Origin: Aquatica leii
Lineage: Eukaryota; Arthropoda; Insecta; Coleoptera; Lampyridae
Direction: 5' to 3'
NCBI GenBank assembly: GCA_035610365.1
Contig: CM069432.1
Span: 180,653,027-180,717,026, forward strand
Length of the DNA stretch: 64,000 bases
In this document: positions 55,801 to 64,000 of the stretch, one piece after another
How positions within the stretch are numbered: the first letter of the stretch is position 1
How the letters are laid out: every line of letters begins with the position of its first letter
Translations under genes and position numbers: made by a program
The notes under the pieces: generated by a model
Databases searched by the model: none
What the model saw: the letters and a program-made list of their open reading frames with translations, nothing else
What the model was told of the DNA's origin: nothing

Positions 55801-58800
55801 TTCTACAATGTGCTTTAAAGTTTATGACAATTACTTGGCTCAATGGTTGGCACAGGGATGTACGGTTAAGTGGTAGAGTATATAATTGTATATTCCTGGA
55901 ATTCGTTTTCTTGGGTTGTCTAAAAACTACATTTTTTTTCATAACTTATTCTATGGTCGAAATCTTGTAACCACTCTCTCATTATTTCACCTGTCATCCA
56001 GGTCTTCAAATTGGATTCTCACATTGCAGATAACTTGTTTGAGCCAATATTGAAATTTCATAGCTTAGCTGTTTTACCTGGGGCTAGAAGTTTTTTTTTT
56101 CCATTCATATGGGCGTATCTTTTCTTTGGACAGATATTACCGAAATACTTTAATACTAGAGTTTTCGATACATACAATCATACTGTTTTAATTAAATGAT
56201 AAATACGAATTAAATTAGTGTGATTATTTCTTAGAATTACTCAGTTGCTTATCCAAGTTTTGAGTGCGTATTTTGTATTTTTTCATACAATCTTTAAGGA
56301 AAAATTGTGTTGCGTGTGATCTGTAGAAAATATAATCGAAAATGGCTCCAATACGAATTTGTTAGTTTTTAATTTTAAAATTTAGGAAAGGTATAATAAC
56401 AGCAATTATTAGAGCAATGCTGAAGTGATTAAACATTTGTAGACTTGAAATACTAATTAGTATTGGGAACAGGTTTTTTTCGTACTTATACTAATTGTGC
56501 CAAGTATGGAATAACCTACCATTAGTAACGTTTCCAGAAATGAGAATACGTTTGGAGACTAACAGCAGCAACTTCTCTAGATGAGACTAGTTCTGAATTT
56601 TGAAAGTCAACTAGACGATCCGTTGTTTTCTAGCGATTCTGCAATGTCTTTCGCTTTAGGCATATCAACGGATTTGAAGAAAAGTCGTTATTCACACACA
56701 CACAAAACGATGTAATCTTGATTAAAACGAATTTAAACTTGAAAAATAATAATTAGAAGTTTGAAAGGTTTATGTATGTATCTGATTAAATCGTATCTAC
56801 CAGTCAAACGAATTTGTTTGTTGCGAGATGCAAGAAACCATCCGTAGCAGATTTAATCTATGTCGGTTGTTGAAATTTTTCTTAAAACCTTCTTTCTTCT
56901 TATAAAAATGCAGGATGATTTTAAGATTAGTACTTGATCGTTTTGGTGAAAATTCCATTCCATCGTTTTTGAATGCATCCGCCAATCTTTTGTCAGTTTT
57001 ATATGACACATTTTGTCAAAACATGGGAAGAAATCAATTTTTAAAACCAAAATGCTCAATGGAGTTTAAAACGAAATTTTTGCTGATAATATAGCGATTC
57101 ATTTTTTAGATACTGTAAGAAAATATATAATATTCCGGTTTAAAAGTTCTACGTTGGGTGTTATTAATGTTGTGATATAGTAAAAAGTCGATCAACATCT
57201 TTACCGAAAGGAACAATTCTAAGTTCGATTAGATTTTTCCATCCCAGTGTATGATTACAGGAACGCGGTGCTAAATTCTTTTTAAATTTCTAGCAATTGT
57301 TTGTCTCGACGTTATTTCGGTGGCAAATTGATGATTTTCTTTTTTCCTTCAAAGTTTCGCCCTTATTTTAATATACTATTTTTTCTAGTATATGCTTATG
57401 TAGGCTTAATGGTATGCTAGTGTTATTGCAAATTTAATTTTTTTACAGTTAGTTTTTGCTTTATTTGAACACAAGCTTCAAGTGCTCAAAATGAATTTTA
57501 ATCAATACTACATAATATGGGTTCATCATTAACAAAAATCTAAACATTGTGACGAAGAATATTGTTGCTTATTAGAAATTGATTGATTGTGATAATACAA
57601 TATACTGTGATAATACGTCTGTGGAAATAGGTATTTGTAACTATGGTTCTAATTACATGAAAGTTCTTTGTTTGATGTTTCTTGATCAAAAAGCGTACCG
57701 ATGCTACGACAGTGAAATTGAAAGTATTGGTTTATTATCAAGGGCGCTGTGCTTAAATTGTCACATTTTTCTGAATAGATTTTGTAAATTTTTACAAATT
57801 TGTACAGCGCTTTTGGAAAAATAGGTTTTACCGCAATTAAATGTACGTTATTAATAAATTTTAACAAATTTCTTCGTTAATATATTATAATAAAATAAAT
57901 TGATGTTTTTATAGATTAAGCTACCATCGCGGGGTGGTGCACAAAATAAATCAAAAACGGAGAAGAAAAGTAACAAAAATGATTCCGATATGGATATTGG
58001 AACTTATCCCCCTAATTGGACATCGCCTATTACAAAAAAGGCAAATAAAACTGCAAATAAGTAAGTATAATTTATTGAACTTAAACTGGTCAAGTGTTCA
58101 TCAAGTTAAGTAGTGGAAGCATGTTTTGTTAAATTTTTTTTAGAAAGTCTTGATTTGGTAAGTTAAAAATTGTATTGGAAATAGTTTTGTGCTATGTATG
58201 TAAGCTTGTCCGTCTTTCCTGTACTCCTGTCCTACACCTAACCACATTACAGTTTGAGCAATGTGGACAAGCCGTGTCGGCCATGCTCCATTCGCTGCCA
58301 AGGGGTTTCGGGGATAATTCCCACTCTACAATGCCGCATTTGTCTCTGTCTCTACCATTACGAGTGCGTCGGCCAGCCACCACACTCAGGAATACAAGGC
58401 TATGTGTGCAAGGTATGCACTGCTTATAACTAATACCCCTATTGAAATTGTAGTTGACAATTAATGGAGATGGAGTAGTAATTTAATTTATCTTCTGCAG
58501 AATTGTCAGCTGGAACAAGATTCGAACAATGGTACATCTACAGTTGCACCTCCACCATTAACTCCTATTAATGCTCTTAAATCTGTTCAAACCCAATCCA
58601 CTATCCTACCGAAACTTCAACGAATACCGCGTATTAGCGAATCCGAATCGGAATCTGCGGCGTTATCTAAAACAGAGGAACCACAAGAACCAAAAGAATC
58701 CGATTTAGATGTTTCGACCCCTAAACCCACTTTACTTCCACAAGCTTCAAATTTAAATAAATGTTCAGATATAAGTAATACTGTTCCCGTACAGTCTGAA

Positions 58801-60114
58801 CATAAAAGTATCGTAGGTTCTGTGACTACGTGGTTTCCTTCTAGTTCGACCATACAAGTCAGCGGAGGCACTAGCCCTACCGCAATTTCTGAAAATATTT
58901 CAGTAGCACAGCAACGTCCTCAGCATGTAGAATTTTTAGGAAATAAGCAATTTTTAATAATTCCGAAACAAAATATTCTAGCAATTTCTCCTAATATTCC
59001 AACCAGTGCAACTGCGCCAACTAATAAGCTTATATCTAATAATACTAATACTGAAACGTCTCCCGGTTTTAAAGTCGCCGCAGAAGGTTCCACTAATATT
59101 GCTAGTATTCCCGATTCAGCTAGTTTAGGTCCTCCTGTTGAAGTTTCAACAATTAAAACTGAACCACCGTCACCTTTGAAATGCACTGATCCTCATCCAG
59201 TCATTCCTCAAGAACGAAAAGAAAATGAATCTTCTGAATCGCTAATGATTCAACACGATACACTCCAGAAAAGACTGCAGGAAAATCAGGACGACGATCA
59301 AGAGTGAGTGTTTTTTTACTGAATTATTTAAATCTTGATCCGCTCTAATTTAATTTATTTTTGCAGGCTTCAGTTCCTTTAGCCCTTCCTTCAGCCAAAA
59401 CAATTCCAATACATTTGTTATTCGTGCAATCAAGATTGAACTTTATAGTTCAATTCTTGATTTGCATAAAGTAGCTAAGGGTACTCAATTTGATTTTTAT
59501 TTTAATTTACGTATTTTTTAAGTTATGTTGAGTCGTGATGTTTGTTTTTAAGTGAAAAAAAACTTATGTTGTACGTTATGAAAGAAACAGAATGTGCTTC
59601 CTTATTAACCACACAGTTGTTTATAACATGATGGTAAATATTGCACGTACTATAAAATACATAGCAATTTTAAACCATTAGGTTAATACCAAACAATTTC
59701 ATTCTTCACACCCAGTTTAAACCAAAAATTTTTTACAAATATGGTGTAAAACATCACGAATTTGTAACTAAATTGTAGTAGTTAACTTCGTATTTAAGTA
59801 AAGCAAATATTAATGCAATAAGACTTGATAAAATCTAATGAGAATTTCAAATCCTGTACAAATCTGGGTATGTCGTATGTATTATTTCCAATACAAATTG
59901 CTTGTTGCAAAGCAAACATTGATTTTTTTAGATTCATTAATAAAATCCAAACCCTTCCTTCAAAATATAATCCTATCAATTGTTTTAAGTACTTTAGCAT
60001 GCAAATTGTATTTGTACAAATTAGAAAAAACTTAAATTTTACATTCTATTTGGCCTAACAACTTTTATTAAGCATGTTAAAGAATTACAAGAAATTTTAT
60101 CGTTTATTTCTCTT

Positions 60115-60146
<32 letters not shown>

Positions 60147-61699
60147 GACCTTACCATCTAGGGTATTAGTCACGAAAAATATTGAATTTCTCTTAAATAA
60201 AAGAGCAAAACTTCTACTAATCATTTTTATAGTTCTTTAGAATTTTGTACAATATAAAATCGGTATTGTTATTAAGCATATTACTGTAAACGCAATATAA
60301 TAATGTGGGGTGTTCATTTATATGAATTTAGTTAAAGCAAAACATTTTTAATGAAATCTATTGTTTCAGAAACAAGAGAAAGAAACCAAAGTTAAGCGGT
60401 ACAGTACATCCTCATGCAGGACCAGAAGTGGAAGACGCAAAATTTATGGATAGTTACCTTCAAAATGTAGCATATGGTTACAACACTCTTCTGTATGTGT
60501 TCCAGTACCTTAAAATGCAAGATCTATTACGGGCAAGTTGTGTTTGTTCTATGTGGAGAGACATAGCCAGTCATCCAATGTTGTGGAGAACGGTGCGCAT
60601 GAAAAACTCTCAAATTCATAGTTTTGAAGGTTTAGCCGATGCTTTAGAAAAACACGGAACTGTGCATTTGGATTTACGCAAAATGTTGTTACCGAGTACA
60701 AGTAACGACGAGATTTGGCTTGAATTCTCTCGTGCAATTAAAAAAGTTGATTCATTAAGAAAAATCGAACTTTGCAGATGTCCTGCAACTGTCGTTGAAC
60801 AACTTGCCTTGAGCAATCCTAAACTTGAAGTAATAAATTCCGTTACGATCAAATGCGAGAGTATGAGTCTAGCTCCATTAGTATTTCTCAAAAATTTACA
60901 GGAGCTACGTTTGAAATCGACAGCAGGTTTCTCGCTAACATCAGATTTAACAGCGCTTTCGGATCTTAAACAGTTGAAACACTTATCCTTAACATCTATT
61001 AAAGAACTAAATAAATTAAATATAAACGTAATTGCCGATCTCCGAAATTTAGAATCTTTGGAATTGGGCGAATGTACAGATTTTCCAAAAACGTTTGGAA
61101 GCGAAATTTTAACCAGGTTGAGTAAATTAGAGAAACTCCGTTTAGAAAAGGGACAAGGAAACTGTTACACCTTCGAAGTTTTAGAAGCTGTTAAAAATAT
61201 GCCACATTTATATCAGTTAGAACTTGTTAATTTTGACATTAAACCTGGTTTTGATTTGGCCTTAGGTGCTTGTCCTAATATTAAGAAGTTACTCATTATT
61301 CCAACATACATTTCACAAAGTGCAACAACTAATCATATGGTGTTAGGTGGGGTTTTAAGGTTACAAAGTACACTATCGCAGTTTGTTTGGGGAGTTACGT
61401 TGGAGTTATTAAGGGTGACCGAGTTATTTGTTGACCAGTGTGAAGAAGATAAAGAGAAGAAAGAAAAACGACCAATGTCGAATGGAGACAGTATACCTGT
61501 TTTAAAACCAGTTCCATTGGCGAGGGAAGGAATGGCTGCCGAAATTTTACCTGCACAAGAACCACCTCAAGTTGAAATTTTACCTCTACCTAATCTACAA
61601 AAACTGCTCTTATCAAGTTTACCTACAACTCGCGTGAAAATCCTGAAAATACCTTTCCACGCAACATGGAGGCAAAGCATACACGATTCTGTGAATTGA
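49869..61699 (+). CDS. MBD-PHD-F-box-LRR chromatin protein (host gene)
   Basis: Five exons (49869-51044, 57915-58060, 58253-58412, 58501-59303, 60370-61699) join in matching phases to 1,204 codons with no break. The start METEDISTK sits in ACCATGG; frame upstream of it lacks ATG. Residues 1-260 are acidic and disordered. An MBD-like domain follows (about 262-345): GWKRELVYR, then NGDIYYYTPNGKKVRS, then LDDFTFF. A C4HC3 PHD finger spans 449-496 (C-x2-C-x15-C-x2-C-x4-H-x2-C-x13-C-x2-C), its last pair split by an intron. A Ser/Pro-rich linker leads to an F-box (about 800-840, LLYVFQYLKMQDLLRASCVC and MWRDI) and leucine-rich repeats to about 1,100. Probable role: an SCF ubiquitin-ligase adaptor reading chromatin, in the nucleus. 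I cannot name the orthologue; Drosophila six-banded is the first to compare. Confidence 0.88.
52150..52771 (-). pseudogene. Tc1/mariner-type (IS630) transposase fossil
   Basis: Two minus frames form one decayed transposase C-terminal half: LTGNRYRNFLLNKFNDLLDS, then ALVAIWRDH, a frame change, and FGHNRIANSGPVPSIYQFRY, FLFGDTVNKWFMSPLPTT and LRKAGLCLQKNQRHIEHLI. These follow the order of a common insect IS630-Tc1 family: LTGxRYLxFL, the FQQDGAPxH region, then xRWIGRGGPVxWPPRSPDLxPxDFxLWG, ending FEHL. The catalytic Asp-rich and SPD parts are destroyed. It lies in intron 1 of the host gene in antisense orientation. No TIRs were identified. Confidence 0.7.
55370..57060 (-). pseudogene. pogo/Tigger-type (CENP-B-like) transposase fossil
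   Basis: Minus-strand pieces in order: a weak HTH-region remnant (KLTKDWRMHSKTMEWNF, about 57000), NICPKKRYAHMNGKK (about 56110), KTWMTGEIMREWLQDFDHRI (about 55985), TTVRNCFRIIL (about 55690), and an acidic tail NNHEQHLGELFSIDCNLA to a stop at 55373. The W-M-T-x-E-I-x-x-E-W-L block and the T-x-R-N-C-F block are signatures of pogo/Tigger and jerky-like proteins. Many stops and shifts break it, and the region between the DDE residues is not readable. The N-terminal part is least certain. Confidence 0.6.
59367..59385 (+). other. possible alternative last coding exon of the host gene
   Basis: TTTATTTTTGCAG ends at 59366, a strong acceptor 63 bases after exon 4. Joined to exon 4 it gives four or five codons (ending LQFL) and TAG at 59383-59385. 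An isoform ending here would have MBD and PHD but lack the F-box and LRRs. This is inferred from splice signals only. Confidence 0.35.
60118..60146. repeat. poly(T) tract, 29 bases
   Basis: Uninterrupted T run in the last intron of the host gene. It could be the poly(A) tail of an antisense retroposed sequence, though no body was recognised. The minus frame rich in Lys across it is an artefact. Confidence 0.9.
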
Positions 61700-62102
61700 A
61701 GTGAAAACTATGTTGTTTTTAGTATAGTTTTACTACTTATAAGTGTAGTTCATAGTTTGTTTAATTTTGATTTGTCCATCACACTCCTCATTCTAGAAGG
61801 ATGGTCAACTTCAATTTTCTTAAACTGTATAATTAGTTCTTGTTAACAATGTACAAAGTAAATGTTTCATGTGCTTTCGTTTTCAAGCTAGAATCTTTAA
61901 ATACTATTTTTATTATACTCTACGAGATCAATTTATAAAGAAACTTCATCTTTGTGAGTTTTTCAAACAATTCTGAAGATTTTAACATTTTATTAAGTAG
62001 AGTATAATAGAGAGGTTTTTTATTTTGATAATGTTTATAGAAGATTACAATTACTATGTAAGTTTTACAGTTTGGTTGTACCATCTAAATTATTGACCTT
62101 TC

Positions 62103-62108
62103 AATAAA
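62103..62108 (+). promoter_or_regulatory. likely polyadenylation signal of the host gene
   Basis: AATAAA about 405 bases after the stop codon, in CAATAAAATTTTATAAT context, the first clear hexamer downstream. Confidence 0.5.
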
Positions 62109-62900
62109 ATTTTATAATTAAGTACATTTGGATGCTATTGTTGAATGCATTCAATATTAATTTAAAAAAAATTGAAACAAGTATCATCCTAAAATAACTT
62201 GAGAAAACACGTGGTTCTGCTGATGATTTTTCCGTTATTTGGAAATAATATCAATCATGTAATGCATTATTACTGTTATGAAATATTAGATTTAATAATG
62301 ATAAAGATTACTACAAATCAATTTCAAGTGAGTGGTATGAAACTTTGGACGAGAGTAACGTACATTATTTTGTTGCTTTTTGTAAAATTACATTCTTTTT
62401 TGACAAAGCTTAAAAAAATCGAAATTGCTAAAAATATGGTGGTATTACATTTATTACTAAAGCAATCAAATTTGACATTAACCTTTAACATTATTTTTTC
62501 AAATTTTAACTAAATTTCAAGGATTTTTATAATAATTCACTTTGAATTTAAAACATGAAACTAAGTTTGAACTAGAAAACTAATGCATTGGTTGCCCTAT
62601 GGTAGTCTTGTCTTTTTTATTCCATAACGTTTTACCTGGTTAATTAAGATTACTATATTATCTAATGCAGCGCTCGTATCGGTCGCTATTTTACTTAAAA
62701 GTACATATTTCTTACCTTATTGAATAAAAGTACAAATTTTTGTCATTTAGTCGCTAAAGATGCATATTATTTTGAACAAATTTTGTCACTGTTATTATTA
62801 TTAGTAGGTATGGTAGCTTCACATTGATTGTTTACAACAGGTAGGTTAGTAGTTACAGGAGTTTCAAATTCGTAATTTATATGAGTACGGAAGTACCTAT
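62109..62900. other. gene-less AT-rich interval
   Basis: No supported gene. The 104-codon plus frame at 62199-62513 is Leu/Ile-rich low-complexity translation without features. Confidence 0.55.
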
Positions 62901-62904
62901 GTAT

Positions 62905-63046
62905 TTAGCGGGAGCTAAACTTTGAACGCTTGTATCTGTCTAACTATGGGAAATTGGACCTATGTTTATAGGACGTTTTCTACTTAAATTGACCTAAGGA
63001 ACATACCATTTCAGTATGTACAGTACCTCGTGGGACACCCTGTATA
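62905..63046 (-). repeat. fragment of an insect repeat with TACAGGGTGTCCC end
   Basis: On the minus strand TACAGGGTGTCCCACGAG begins at 63044 and continues ...CATACTGAAATGG. TACAGGGTGTCCC-type ends are very common in insect genomes, in Tc1/mariner-like repeats. Only one end is present, so this is a partial copy. Confidence 0.45.
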
Positions 63047-63081
63047 ATTTTACTAATTTTTTTAAAGATTTTTCCTTGTAC

Positions 63082-64000
63082 TCACTTTTGTAGCTCATTA
63101 ATATGTACCCTTCTAACTTCATTGAAAACTGGAATTGATTCTGTTTTGTATTTGTCCTCATGAACAGAATATGGTTTAATTAAATCTAGTCTCGTTTTTG
63201 GTTTGACTTTTAATATTTGTTCAGATGAACATAATTTAGTCGATGCGCAAGGCGTGTTTTGATAATAAAACAGAAATGTTTGTATCAGCACCTCAATGTT
63301 TTTTTTACCCTCTTTGATATATTTTTTGAAAGAGTCCTTAATAGTGCGCACCCTCGCTCTGCGCTCACATTTGCTTCTAGATGATAAAGTGGTCTCTTTT
63401 TCAACACGATGCCGTTATTAGTATAAATTTTTCGGCATCGAAAGGTGGTCCGTTGTCACGTACTAAAGTCTTTGGAATACTTAGAAAAGCAATACTGGTT
63501 TGCAATTTACGAATTACTGCGTCTGCCGTTGTTGTTGACATTAAGTACAACTCCAACCACTTAGATTTAACAAAAATCAATAAGAATGTTTTTGCATTAA
63601 ACGAAAAAAAATGTGAACTCTTTCCTAATTATTTGTCGGCATGGGTCACGAAATGAATTCTTTTTTTTGCTTGAGTAAAAAAGCCAGATAATCCCTGCCA
63701 CCAACATAACGATCGTGCCAAGAGTTTTGTCCTTACAATACCGGCATGTGAGCAATGTAACAGTTTCAATACTTGTTCTCGTAACGAGCTTGGTATTACA
63801 ACATTGAATTTCCATAAGATACAACCGAACCAACTCCGTATAGACTAGCATCCGCGGTTAGCTGTAATGGTAAGCTAGGATCGTAATGTACAAGTACTCT
63901 TTCGCTTAGCAAAAGTTTCTTATTGTTTTCGAATGCCTCGCTACATTCCAACGACCAAACAAAATTTGAGGCTTTTCTTTGTAAATTTCAATTGAGAACT
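63082..64000 (-). pseudogene. pol: Ty3/Gypsy pol fragment (Gypsy-3), running off the window
   Basis: Minus-strand order from the edge inward: the end of RT with the start of RNase H (FVWSLECSEAFENNKKLLLS, LQLTADASLYGVGSVVSYG), then after a deletion the integrase zinc region (LLHCSHAGIVRTKLLARS), the integrase core (LLIFVKSKWLELYLMSTTT, TLVRDNGPPFDAEKF) and the integrase C-terminal part (FLFYYQNTPCASTKLCSSEQ, RTRLDLIKPYS) ending at 63082. Most of RNase H is deleted and frames shift several times. It is a lineage different from Gypsy-1 and Gypsy-2. No LTR lies within the window. Confidence 0.8.

Larger units (their letters stand above)
51045..57914 (+). other. intron 1 of the host gene (GC-AG type)
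   Basis: The donor is AAG|GCAAGT, the standard GC-AG consensus, and the acceptor is TTTTTATAG. It keeps phase 0 on both sides. Reading through would add about 38 codons before a stop at 51158. It holds two minus-strand fossil transposases (52150-52771 and 55370-57060). The remaining sequence is AT-rich with no other gene recognised. Confidence 0.75.

Noticed and set aside
58175..58429. 84-codon frame rich in Leu, Arg and Pro
   Set aside because: It is the wrong frame of host exon 3. The correct frame gives the PHD finger and matches the splice phases on both sides.
60039..60224. Lys-rich minus frame
   Set aside because: Created by the 29-base T tract.

Overview
This window is AT-rich eukaryotic DNA from an arthropod, most likely an insect (a beetle would fit, but the order cannot be fixed from sequence alone). 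The evidence is one spliced host gene with short GT-AG introns, plus a transposon mix typical of insects: Ty3/Gypsy elements, Penelope-like GIY-YIG elements, a PIF/Harbinger element, hAT and Tc1/mariner derivatives, and a LINE fragment. There are no bacterial operons, CRISPR arrays or rRNA genes.

Layout. 1-6 kb: a 133-bp tandem duplication, a decayed insect repeat-encoded protein, and two Penelope-like fragments, each followed by a hammerhead-ribozyme-like core. 6.0-16.7 kb: a full-length Ty3/Gypsy element (about 1.93-kb LTRs, TSD ACAT) whose 5' LTR is split by a 1.5-kb non-autonomous DNA element. 17.2-19.2 kb: an older inverted-repeat element split by a second copy of that 1.5-kb element. 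19.8-24.9 kb: a Penelope terminus, a tRNA-like SINE, a hAT-type transposase pseudogene, and a CCCAGC-ended element with a decayed exon resembling the N-terminus of DUF4806-type proteins. 26-31.8 kb: a MITE inside a hAT MITE, a LINE that has lost its RT catalytic box, a hAT derivative inside a TA-flanked element, and another TIR element. 31.8-42.5 kb: a long inverted-repeat (foldback-like) structure whose left arm is split by a very young 7.1-kb Gypsy element on the minus strand. 43.6-48.4 kb: a CCCAGCAAACA-ended unit carrying a spliced DUF4806 gene, with a two-gene Harbinger element inside it. 49.9-61.7 kb: the only clear host gene, five coding exons and about 1204 codons, encoding MBD, PHD, F-box and leucine-rich-repeat modules. 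Its 6.9-kb first intron (a GC-AG intron) holds two fossil transposases. 63-64 kb: a third, broken Gypsy pol fragment running off the edge.

How the parts relate. The first 48 kb is a transposon nest whose insertion order can be read from target-site duplications. The Harbinger pair (DDE transposase and Myb/SANT-like partner) is the known two-protein arrangement of that superfamily. The recurring link between CCCAGC termini and DUF4806-type coding sequence, seen in two separate elements, is the best candidate for a poorly described mobile-element family. The host protein looks like a chromatin-reading F-box protein, similar in layout to KDM2/FBXL19 proteins but with an MBD where those have CxxC. 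Many frameshifts in otherwise young elements are single-base losses in homopolymers, so some apparent pseudogenes may be assembly errors.
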